Source: Lineus longissimus (lineage: Eukaryota; Nemertea; Pilidiophora; Heteronemertea; Lineidae). Taken from it: 60,000 nucleotides of DNA. The stretch covers positions 15,566,109 to 15,626,108 of the forward strand of contig NC_088325.1 in NCBI RefSeq assembly GCF_910592395.1, written 5' to 3'. A program made the translations under genes and the position numbers. The notes under the pieces were generated by a model, which saw nothing but the letters and a program-made list of their open reading frames with translations, did no database searches and was not told where the DNA came from. This document shows positions 13,675-25,600 of the stretch, piece by piece (positions within the stretch are counted from its first letter, which is position 1; every line of letters begins with the position of its first letter).

Positions 13675-16600
13675 GTGAGTAATGAGTTTCGCCTCAGAGT
13701 AACATCATGATGAAACGAATGGTACCATTAGTCCCCACAGTAACATAATGATGAAACAAATGGTACCATTAACGACCTCTTTCGGGTCAGTTACAGGAGT
13801 ATACCATCTCAGAGAACAAGCACCTATTGCAACCACATGTTGAGTTGAACAAGCTCAAACACAGCTTTCACCTGATCTTATTTGTAAATCATAGAACCCA
13901 ATCATAGTACTCAATAACCATTGAATACCTGAAGCTCGCTTCTGACCTGGTTTGGCCACCTGTCTTGCAAACACAGTGCGCACTATGGTTGTTGGGAATC
14001 AGTACCTCCTTGGTGGGAGGGCCGAGGGTGCAGCAGATTCTCTTCTGCTCAGTGTTGATGCTGGCAGTACTGATAGGGGTGACTGAAATAGAGGTTGATG
14101 ACTTGGACTTCACCACAGTGGACACTGTATTCAATATATCACTCTCGCCCTCCTTACCTCAATTAACTGTAAATAACAATGGTATGCTCAATCTCAACCT
14201 GTTTCCTTCGCCATCTGATTCTCAGCATGAAAGCAACATCTGTTGTGACCCTGACCTTAATGACATAGAGGTCAAGCTCATCAAGTGAATTTGTATGGAT
14301 TGGGCACAACAAAGCATCTGTTGAATTACATATATGCAAGTTTTAAACCACGCAACAGTTGGGATGGGTATGAGTTTAATATGGCAGTATCGCAATGTAG
14401 CTGCAGTTTGGATGTAGAATAAGCTGGTTGGCTCCAGTTCTCTTTGAACTCATTTACAGACTGGGGCATGGACTTTGAAACTCTTTGAATTAGACCAGAT
14501 CTGTGGTTGAAGTCTGTAGCTGCAAAAAAGGTTCTCTGGATGAAAGTCCTAGATGCAAGTATCAAGACTTGTGTGCCCATGATGAGTTCTGGATACGAGG
14601 TCTGATATACCTTCAGGCCTGGAGTCTTGCAACCCTGCGAAGACCTGCCAACGCCTCCAAGCAGACACAACCCAGCCTCCCTGTCGATGATAGCTTGATA
14701 GAAAACTGCTGAGGACTCTGGGCGGAAGACCTTTGTTGACCTGCAAAAACCTGCAGAGACTGACCTCGGGAGTGTCCAAGGCTGTACTGACTGGCGTCAG
14801 ACCTATCCGGCTGATGTGAATGCATGGTGTAGACTGGCATCAAGAGTTGTGGACAAACTTGCGGCAGACCCTTTCTGAGGTCTCTTTGAGACCTTGTGAG
14901 GGTTCTCGGTGCAAGGCCTTTGCTGGCATGAAGCCTGTACAAGATGTTCTACCTCAGCCCTCACACCTATGTAATCTTAGTAACAATAGGAACAGGTGAT
15001 TCTTGCCAGGAGAATATGTGAGGTATCATTATTCTTTCATAGATGGAAACATGCCTCGGAATCTCACAGCGAGTCTTGCTGTAATAACTCACATGTTTTA
15101 GCTCACTTTGTGCTTGAAAGAACTCTTCGTGTCGACCAGTGACTCCTTTTTCACCAGCAGGGAACAAGGATTACGTGTGAATATCTAAGGTGCCATGATT
15201 CTGTCACAGACAAAGCCATGGTTTTGACATATAGCGATGACTTATCTTGCCGGGATACTCTGATATTTTGTGCTGAAACTTCTTCATGCAGTGGAAGTGT
15301 GGTGTGACTGTTGATTCCGTGGATCAGCTGTGTCTTGCATTATGGTACTGACTGAACAGTGCTGAAAGTACAGAATCATTGATGATGCAAGGAGAGTGAA
15401 CTGCACTTGTCTACCCTTTCTATACGCCCTATTATGCTGATAGACTAGCTGGCCTCGGGTTGTGTCTCCATTGCACTTCCAAACAAATACAAACTGATAG
15501 ATTTATTGATTTTGAAGAAATCTGTTCTAGGAATTATTTGATTCTCTATGTGAAATTGAATTGGATGACATGGTCTTGTGTTGGCAATGTGTATGTTGCA
15601 GCGTAGCATTCTGGGAAAAAGTGGAGGAACCTCAGCCGATTTGGTAAACCTGTCTCCTCGATAGAAGTCAGTGAGGACAACATGCCTTGAAATTAGACGA
15701 CTTCTGTAATGCATCAAGTTATTTCAAACGAAAAGTTAGTGGAAGTCTGTTTGCAGGAACGACTGGTCCATAATGCAGCGAATACGAGCTCCATGATTCG
15801 TTAGTTTCTCAGCCAATCAAAATGCATCGTGTTGCAAGTTTGTTCTCGTTCAAGAAGTATCGGCAGCCGAAACCGAGGAAGATGTCAAGACGCAGCCTCA
15901 GTTTCACTTTTGGATTTAGGTGAGGCTCGGCGATGGATTGATGGTTGTAGGTTTACCCTGTTGTTACGCTCCTCCCAGATACAAGGCTGGTGCTATGGGC
16001 TATGGGCAAATTGAGGTTTCAACTCAAGGCCAAAGATGAAGGCCGCCATGGCCATTAGCCTCGATCCATGTCTGGCCCTGATAATAAGAGTAAATAAGGG
16101 GGCAGGCCTGAACTGATTTGGGCAATCATTATCACCACATGCCTGCCTAGTTTGCTGTCTTATCTAACTCGATGCAACATCGTCATTCTCCACCACTTGT
16201 TTGGGACATTCGACAGACGTTGTCCTTTGTAAAGCGAGCAGACGATCACTTCGTTTTGATTTTGTGGGGTAATTTACATAATTTAAACAATTTGTTGGAA
16301 GGATTTCCTTGATAAATTGCCTGTTATATCAACTCGTGGCAACTATGTAGTGAAAATATTTTGATATCGTTCTGATTTTGAGCGTAATGTTATGGTGTCA
16401 ATTCGACACCTTTGTCAGCAAACTTGAATTTGATCGGTTTTCCAAGAATTGGATGCTGACTCAAAAACATGGTCTGAATATAAATGAGCTGATTTATACT
16501 TTGTTAAGCTAGACACTGTGGTCTTCGAGCCCAGTTAAAGAGACTTGATGTGGTGGACACACCGCTGTGCCAGTGTGTGAGTGCCAACCAATCTCTGGCC

Positions 16601-19600
16601 CACATACTAGAGGATTAACCGGACTTCTGAGCCTGACGACATTGGAGCAAGCAGAAGTTTTGAAGACACAGCTGTCAGGATTTCAGATAAAATGCAACAA
16701 TGAGATTGACTTTATTTTTGATGAGCTTCATGTACCATGTAAAGTACATCTCAATAACTGTTTGTTTCACCCTCGATAGACTTCAGCTATTGGTAGATCT
16801 TGTCCACGGCTTTGTAAACGTTTTGAACCAAGGCAAGATAAAACTTTCTACAAACCATTGCTCGACCAAACCAAGAACCAAGAGCCATGCACAACATGTA
16901 GAGAACTAAGCACAGGTTGGTTGTCCAGGCCGCACTGAACCTTTGTCAACGACTTTTGGGCTTTATCCAACAGGGCGTACAAATCGTCGTGTACTCTTCC
17001 CCCTGCGTAAACCCTTTAGGTCTTGAAGGGGTTCCTGTTTAGGCCCTTGTCCCTTAAAGACCCTCTTGCGGTCTTTTTTATTCTATACTAACAATTTGAT
17101 TATTTGATTGAGGGACATTGTGGACGGGTTGTCGAAGATAAACGATCTATTCTTCAAGCCGTCAGCAATGTGGGCCTACTGGCTGTGCCTTGTTCCCAAT
17201 AAGTTAGTCTTTCGTCGGGGAAAAAGGACAGTGTGTTTGGCATTGTACCCTTTGACTTGAAGGGGCGTGGACCTCTGTTTCTGCATTCTCAATATCGTGT
17301 GATTGGATAACTGATGCTGCCCCATACAATTATGGAATATTGTCATTGACAAGACTGTGTCAACACAGGTCATGTCCTCATTTGGCACTGTATTCTGTTC
17401 GTTGTTTCTGAGCCATTAGATTGTCTACGTGAGACTCTGAACTTCTGTACAGTTTTATTTTCGACTGACAGCCTCTAAAGCATTTCAGAGCATGCCAGAT
17501 TCTGTGATAGCTGGTTCAAATAATTGACATTTGAGTGTTGGGCGGATGTTACCTCAATCTGCAGACGAGAAGAGTCCCTGCTTCGCTTGTTTTGACTTTG
17601 GTGAAAGGTATTGTAAAAAGATGTCATCGAAGGTCCAGGTTCGCAGACGGATCCGTCGTGAAGTGGCGGTCCCGATCTATTATAGGCATTCTATGCCGAC
17701 GTTGGCGTAAGTACCAGGATGTCTGTTGGCACGGAACATCAGACTATTTTGCACGTAACTTTTTGTGTGCATATTCTGGATATCTTCATAGACTACCTAT
17801 TGACATTGGTTGATCTTCCAACATGACCCCAGCACGTTTACCTCACAAATCCAGTGGCTGGGGCTGAGCACGAGAGGTAGTGGACATTCCAAGCTTTCCT
17901 TTTGGTTCTTGTGTTTTATGATTCATTTCTTTTTCCATTTTCAGAAACAATAGGTTTAAATCCATCCAGAACTTTCAACAATAACATAACAACGCATCAT
18001 CTCCCAAAACGTTTCATTTTTGCCAACATTTTCTATTTGCAGAGAAACGCGGGTGCTAACCGAGATGGGGGAGGGGGCAGTGTCAAGGAAGAGTGCACTT
18101 GCACCCCTCAGGCCAGAGAGTGGGCAGACACCCTTCTACTCAAAGGTAAGCTAGCCGTCATAGGGCAGGGGCCAGGAGTTATGGGCATACAATAGGGAGT
18201 AGAGTTAAGTGCCTTGTTTTAGGATTATATATCCATGCTGAACCTCATCGTCCAGTAAACAAAATATGACAGTTTCTCTCAATTTGACCTTGACATTCCA
18301 GTCGGGTATCCTCCCAATCTACGACAGCACGGAGAGCTTGGACTCAAACAAAAGAGCATCGGCGACAATCAAGATCAAACACTTACACAGGTAAGCGCTA
18401 CCTGGTGGCAGATTAAGTCACTACAGTGGAACCCTGGTAGCGTGACCACTCATGGGACCGAGGTTGAATTGTCACGTTACCGGGGTGGTCGCGTTAGTGA
18501 AGTTGAAAATCCGCTGACAAATTGCATGATTAGGTTTTCCCGCCAAAATTGTTGAACTGGTCAGTTGGTCATTGGGACCACCCAATCCAGTGGTCATGGT
18601 CTGTGTATCGGGGTGGTCGTGTTACCGGGGCCTTGTAATGGTAATTAGAGAGGAAACCTGTCGGGATCGGCGATTCTTGGTCGCCAATCTGTAAGTGCTT
18701 TGAGATGGACCATTTGTTAAGTGCACTGAGACAGATCAGTGAAAAAGGCAACATTAGATGGATGACGTTATCCTTTGCCATTTCTTTATGTAATGGGTTT
18801 TAACCAGCGTGCATGACAACATTTTAGTCATCTTTTCAAAAAGGCCACCACTGAATCATCATCGACTGCTAGTCATGCCGACATCCTGCTCCGTGTTCGA
18901 TACCTCATTATGAAGGTTCATATCAGCACAGTCACCTGATGCAGCCAGCCGGACAGATATGGTTGATATCAATATTGACATTATTGATACATGTACAATG
19001 CATGTTTGTCTCGCTATACATGTACCACACTCTGCTGATGGCTGATACATGCATCGCCCTGGATTATTGATCACATTGCCGTGACAACGCTTCATCCAGA
19101 TCGCGCTGCATTTGCCGGCATCCACAAGTTACACTATGTACCACGTTGCCAGCTGAATAGACTGTCTGTAGTTAAGTTTGATGGATGTGTAACGATTGTG
19201 CTGCATTAGCAAATTGGCTACTAAAATCTCGGGATTAAACCTGTGTGAGGTATTTGAATTGATGCCGGGGTTTGGGATTCTAGTTCAGTCAAATTTGATG
19301 TGACTTATCTCTACCATTGCAAAATGTTTTATCAAGTATTAGATGTAATCTCTCATCGGTTGTGATGCAGGTTATGTGATCTGAGCCGGTTCCCCAAGCT
19401 GGATGACTGTGCCCACTTCCACTATGACCAAGTGGAGCTCCTCGAAATCAAGGTAAGCAATCGTATGACTTCAGTGCTGTGTCATGGTCATCGTGGCTCT
19501 GGGTGTCTTGCTCAACCTTGTACCATGAACTGCAGGGCAGCCTGGTCAGTTGGATTGCTTGGCCTCTACTCTCTTTGGGAGCAGTAGGCTTGATACTTGG

Positions 19601-22600
19601 TAGAAGTACAGCAGTAGAGTTACTGTTTCCTGGAGTGATGTTGTTACAGTAGTAGAGTTACTGTTTCCTGGAGTGATGTTGTTACAGTAGTAGAGTTACT
19701 GTTTCCTGGAGTGATGTTGTTACAGTAGTAGAGTTACTGTTTCCTGGAGTGATGTTGTTACAGTAGTAGAGTTACTGTTTCCTGGAGTGATGTTGTTACA
19801 GTAGTAGAGTTACTGTTTCCTGGAGTGATGTTGTTACAGTAGTAGAGTTACTGTTTCCTGGAGTGATGTTGTTACAGTAGTAGAGTTACTGTTTCCTGGA
19901 GTGATGTTGTTTCTATGAGTTGACTTTACTAAATACTTGCCCCTTCTCATGTTTGTTTGTTTACATGCAGGTTGCCTTGACGACAGAGAACCAAGAGAAC
20001 ATTCATCTGCATTCCTCTGAAACGGAGAATGATCCCACATTTCATGTTAACGTCAGCTCCGGCGGGAAACTCTGGATGGTGCGGAGAACGTACGAGAACT
20101 TCCGATTACTCGACAAGCAGCTCCATAAGTGTATCTTTGACCGCAAGTTCAGCCAGCTGCCTGAGATTCCTAAAGGGGACGTCTGGGTGTCTGAGGGGAT
20201 GGAGGTAGGTTGTTCTTGTCACTGAGATCCTCTGCAGGGAGTGTACGACTGACTAGGTCTTGTCTCATAATGTAAATCTGCTCCAAACCCCAACTCCCTC
20301 CTCTCATCCTGTTCTTTGATTCTTTCAGTGTTTACAAACGAAGCTTGCCGACTACCTGATGCGGTTTACGGCGATTGCTGGGAACATGATCAACTGTGGA
20401 CCAATACTTAACTGGCTGGAGGTAGGTACAGGATTACCTCACCGTTCCCCCAAGGACTGACCATGAGCTGATATCAAACAAAACATCAGTGTGTCAGTGG
20501 AGAAGTGGTGCACACAAATACTGCTGATTGAAGTTTTCTCTTGTTTCAGTCTCACTAACATGTTTGTATTTCTCTCCAGATGGATAACCGTGGCAACCGT
20601 CTGATGGTAACCCAAGAATCGGCCATCAACACGCCAGCCATCGCCGCGGCTCATGTGGTCAAACGATACAACGCCAGGGCGCAGGATGAAATATCATTTG
20701 AGGTACGGATGGCACATTGCACACTTTCTCATTATAAAGTAAACATGTTGTTCAACCCATGAACTAACTGCACGCAGCCCCAGCTGACACACCTCTAGGG
20801 AGTCTGCCTCTCAGACAATCCTTCTTCTTGGGGATTAAACAACTATTGACCCGTACCCTATTCCTCTGTGCCTTCCACATGGCTTGATGGTTGATGATGA
20901 TCTGGTCAGGCTGTAAACATGCTCCCTCTCTTAACGAGCTGTCTGTTTCATATCTGATTGGCTGTCAATCAAGTGTGTAACAACTAGGATCATTCCATTA
21001 GTGGTTAACCCTTGCAGATGGTGGACATTTTGAGAAAACATTTGGAAATGTGTTATGTCACTGAAGAAGGACTGGATAGTGACACTAATGGTGCCATCAG
21101 TGCTCATGAAGACCTAATGAGTGGTCATGTCAATAGGTTTACAAACTCTACTAGAAAGAGGTCATCCAGTTTGTGCATTCTGCTGTAATGAGCTCTTACT
21201 TGTATCCTCGTAACATCTTGATGTCTCCTTCCAGGTGGGTGACATCATCTCGGTGATCGACATGCCGCCGCCAGAGGACACGATGTGGTGGAGAGGAAAA
21301 CGAGGATTTGAGGTTGGATTCTTCCCGTGTGAATGTGTTGAAATCATTGGTGACCAGGTACCACAAGCCATGGTGTCACGCATCCCACAGACGCCAGGAA
21401 AGCCAGGTGAGTCACTCAATGTAACAATAGGTGGCAGTCATGTAGTTATCAGTTTTGGAGAAAACTTGGGGAGTTTCGCCTCGGCTTTTTGGCGCTGAGG
21501 CTTCCAAAAGCTTTGGCTTGGGTGGCAAAATATGATATATCCGTGATGAACCAAGCTGGAAAGTGGTCATGATTGGCCTGAGCATTTAAAGCCTTGAGAG
21601 GGGGGGGTATTTCTCAAACATGCTCGATTTCCAATAGTATGGGTTAGCTTTAGGCATGCAGTTGTGTGTGTAGTGACTAGTTACATGTTGTCTGTTCAAC
21701 AGTTTGCTATCTTGCCACTAGATGTCAGTGTTTTACCCTACCCTCTTTAGATGGCTTGGCAACTGAACTGGTGTATATTTTGGCTGCGCACCTGGGAAAA
21801 TCATATTAAAACACTAGCTGATCAGTCAGTTTCCATGGCTGACTCTGCAAGGTCACTTGGTCGATGCAGGCATGCCTAGTGACTGGCTCTCAGAGTGCGT
21901 AGACTTTGGGGATCTAGTTCCATAGTTGCCTCCATGTTACAAGCACGATAGTTTTCAGTGTCTTGTCGTTTAGCATGTAGCGTGGCGGAGGGTCGCGTAG
22001 TATTTGTTGTCTTGAGTCTAGTGAGATGAGACATATTGTGGAGAGGTTTATCAAATCACCAACAGAGGGCACCAAACTGCTGAAAGTTAGCTGGAAAACT
22101 GCGCTTGTGAACCAGAGCTTACAATCGTTAACTGTTGTTGTAATGGTGTCGTATTGCAAGTGGGCTGTTTCAGTTGTGGTCGTGTAACTTGATCTAATGG
22201 CCTCATTATCAATGTCGTGAGTACTAACTTTTGTATTACAGCTGTAACATTCAAAACAAGTGTCAAACTATTCGTCACATCTGGTATAAACCTTTATACT
22301 ACAGCTGTCACAATTGGTACTGACCTTTGACATTATTTTGTCACATCTGGTAGTGATCTTTGTATTACAGCTGTGACATTCAAACCAATGTCAAACCTAA
22401 TCTCGTGTTTTTTCGTTGCCCTTGGCGATTTCTAGGAGAGGTCCTCGCACCTACAGGTTCGCATCATTTTCATTTGTGTAGTGAATCGGTTACTAACACC
22501 AACTTTAGCGCCACCTACGTTTATTTGCACAAGTTATATTTTTCTCCCGATTTTCCATTTCTGTTGGGGATGTGTTTTTAAATCTAACTTGTACTCGGCT

Positions 22601-25600
22601 TCTGTGTGTTGTGGTTCTGTGTGAGATAAATTGAGATATCGCTTGTAAGAACTGGAGTGGTCAGAGAAGGGCGAGAGATCCTTGGCTGAGCCATAGAAAG
22701 TCTCTAGATGGCAGCACTGTGTATGTGCATTCAGTGCTCTACGGCACGGCAGTTACGATGGCTCCTAATCAAGATGACACAGTTTATAATCGTGCTTTCT
22801 CCGTTCCTATCAGCGATATCTCAGTGATACACCAGTGTCAAATCTGCCTCCGGTGCTCATTATGTGCCCACAGCTCTCTGTTGAGTTCAGTCTATAGCTT
22901 CCCTTCCTCTGTCGTGGAATCAGTGAAAATTTGGAGAAAAATCATGTCCCGTGTGTTTGCCGCAGAGAGTAGTTGCATACTAGGTGTTAAAAAACTTTGC
23001 TGTTTCACATTCAAAATTATTCAAAGTTGTTGCTCAAAACAGATCCAAGTTATAACTTTTTGAGCAGACAATTTGAAAGATTTTTCGAATTGAAAAGCAG
23101 CAAATCTTTTTAACCGCATATAGTTCCACAGTTATTCAGCATTTGTAGCATGTTTCTGACAACACCACCTATAACCCCTTCAAAATTATAATGAGTGGTT
23201 CCTTGTAGTATATGTCAGCCCTGTCCATTCATTAAAGGGGTATCAGCAACATATGATGGTTTGAAAATGAATGTGCTCCCCCTTCAATCTCTCTCTTCCC
23301 GTGACTGTTCCACATGTAACTATCTGAACATCTGACAACTCAATGCACAACATGCTAACAATTCATGTTGTCAGTCCTGTCTTTACATCACACCACTCTA
23401 TCGTCAGCCATTCCCAAAAGGGGGAGCCATTTCCCCAGCTGTGGCGTATAATAAATGTATTAGTGCACAACTCTTAATTTCACTTGTTTTGAAAGTTTTA
23501 ACAAAAGTGTGTATTTTGCCAAAGTATTGATTGAAATCAGGATTTTGTTTGTACAGGGTCTAAGAGAGCTAAACTTGACGAAGAGAGAAGTGAGTTTTTA
23601 GTTCTGTAGGGGGCGCCTGCATTGAGAATGGGCTAACCTAACGCATAACCCTTGTATATAAATCAAGCAATGTAACCCTTGGCGATATAGTTTTAGGACT
23701 TAAAGATTTTGCCAACAAAACCTGATGTTGACGTTATCCCATGTAAAAAGCCCTGGTCCTAAGTAGGTGGTGGTCTTCCTTTCCCAAGCATGTAATTTGC
23801 ATAAACCTTTGCATATTCATGAGATGTAATTTGCATAATCAATAGTTGCTATTTGCATATTCATGAAACCTATTTTGCATATGATGTCATTGAGTTAGTG
23901 TTATGTTTTGTTGGATGGTGATGGAATAATTGCATGAGACAAACTTTTCAATCAAATCAAAGGTCTGCTTATAGAACACCTGGTTTGATAGGAGCAGTTG
24001 CAGGGTAGGGTTAAGTGTCTTGCTCAAAGACATATGGAATCAATTTGTTGTTCTTCGAGGAGGTGTGCCCATGACCTTCTTGTTATGAGCCCAGTACCCT
24101 AAGCGCTACTCCACTGATCAGCTTGGTAGCTCTGCTTGAGAGAAAACCCCAGATAAGCAGCTATCCTGGCCGCCATGCCTTGAGTTTCAATCTGTACTTG
24201 ACTCATCTGTGAATTTGAAACAGTCGATAAGTTCGAGAAACGAGAAATAGGAAATGGAACTCTCCGGTGATTCAGGTGAATGGAGGTGAGAAGAGTGTAG
24301 TACACCTGCGGAGATGACACATAGCGTAAATATTGGCTACCACAGAGAGCGAGGTTCAAATATTACAGATGCCATTTCGGCAGGGAGTCGAGGTGGTGTT
24401 CATTAAAAAACCCAAGAATCTCACGCTGAATGAGTTAAAAATAGAATGTACTGAGAGTGAGATGGTCTGTACTTGATGGTGGGGTAGTGGTTACAGAGCT
24501 GAGTCAGTAGTCTAGCGGTAATGGGGTCAAATGTCATCAGTCAACTTTGAGAGGAGTCCGGTGAATTGCTGACAGTCATCATTGTGTGTTTACAGACTTC
24601 TTACATAGAGGGAGATAATGGTTTCCATCTGAAACTCTTGGTCCATGAATTTGACTTGACTTCTGATAGATCCAAGTATTGCCTTCTGTGAGGAGTGTGT
24701 GTAACTGCACATTTCAGACAGCTGTCAGATTCAATTATGTCTTGATAGCTCTGATCTACTGTAAGGGGTTAACTGGTCTGCACAGGTGTATACCAGTTCA
24801 TATAAAAGTAATCATCAATTAGCTTGGCCTGCTATCAAAATGTTATCTCGTACAAGGTAGGCCTGCTGGTCGTGGAGGTACTATGTATTTTATACTCAGT
24901 CTGTTCTTCACGCGATGGTTAGGCTTCCTGGCGGTTCCAGCTGAGAAGTTGCACCAAATTATTCATAACGGAATCACTACAACTTGCGTTAACACCAAAC
25001 GTTGCAAGTATTCCGTGGTCGTTTCTAATGAAGCTTGAATACATGAATCACTGGTTGTGGAGTTATTACCTGATGGCAAGTAATGGATGGAATGGCCTGA
25101 GGCACTGCAAAGGTACAAGAAGTTGTATCAATTTAGTATAAAATGCAAGTTTGCAGATTATGGCGGAAACATGTTGGACACAATTCTGTCCTTTCATTGA
25201 GATATCACTGGGATATGACCAGACCCAGTTCCAAAATGACTGACCTACTACCATCAACAGAAGGACAATCCGACCTAGCCATACCTGTCCAACCTGTACA
25301 AACTGTTGACAAATGTTCCATAGGCCACAGATTGAATTATACACCAATCCCGGCCGTAGTTCTTTGAAAAGTCAAAATCTCCTGTGGTATATCTGGTTTG
25401 TGTAGTTGATCTGTGTCATTCCATATCTGGCCCCCTGAGGGTTAAATTAGAACACCTCTTTCAAGATAATCTGTGCCACTGAGTGTCTGTCCCATTATGA
25501 CCAAACATCTTTGTCCGCCATCAATGGATAACATTCTTGCATTTTGGGTACAGTGAATATAAATCTTAAATTTCGCAAGCAGCAGAATAAGTGCATTTTA

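Noticed and set aside
13965-14288. 107-codon plus-strand frame in intron 1
   Set aside because: Hydrophobic start suggested a signal peptide, but no homology and no splice logic linking it to the gene.
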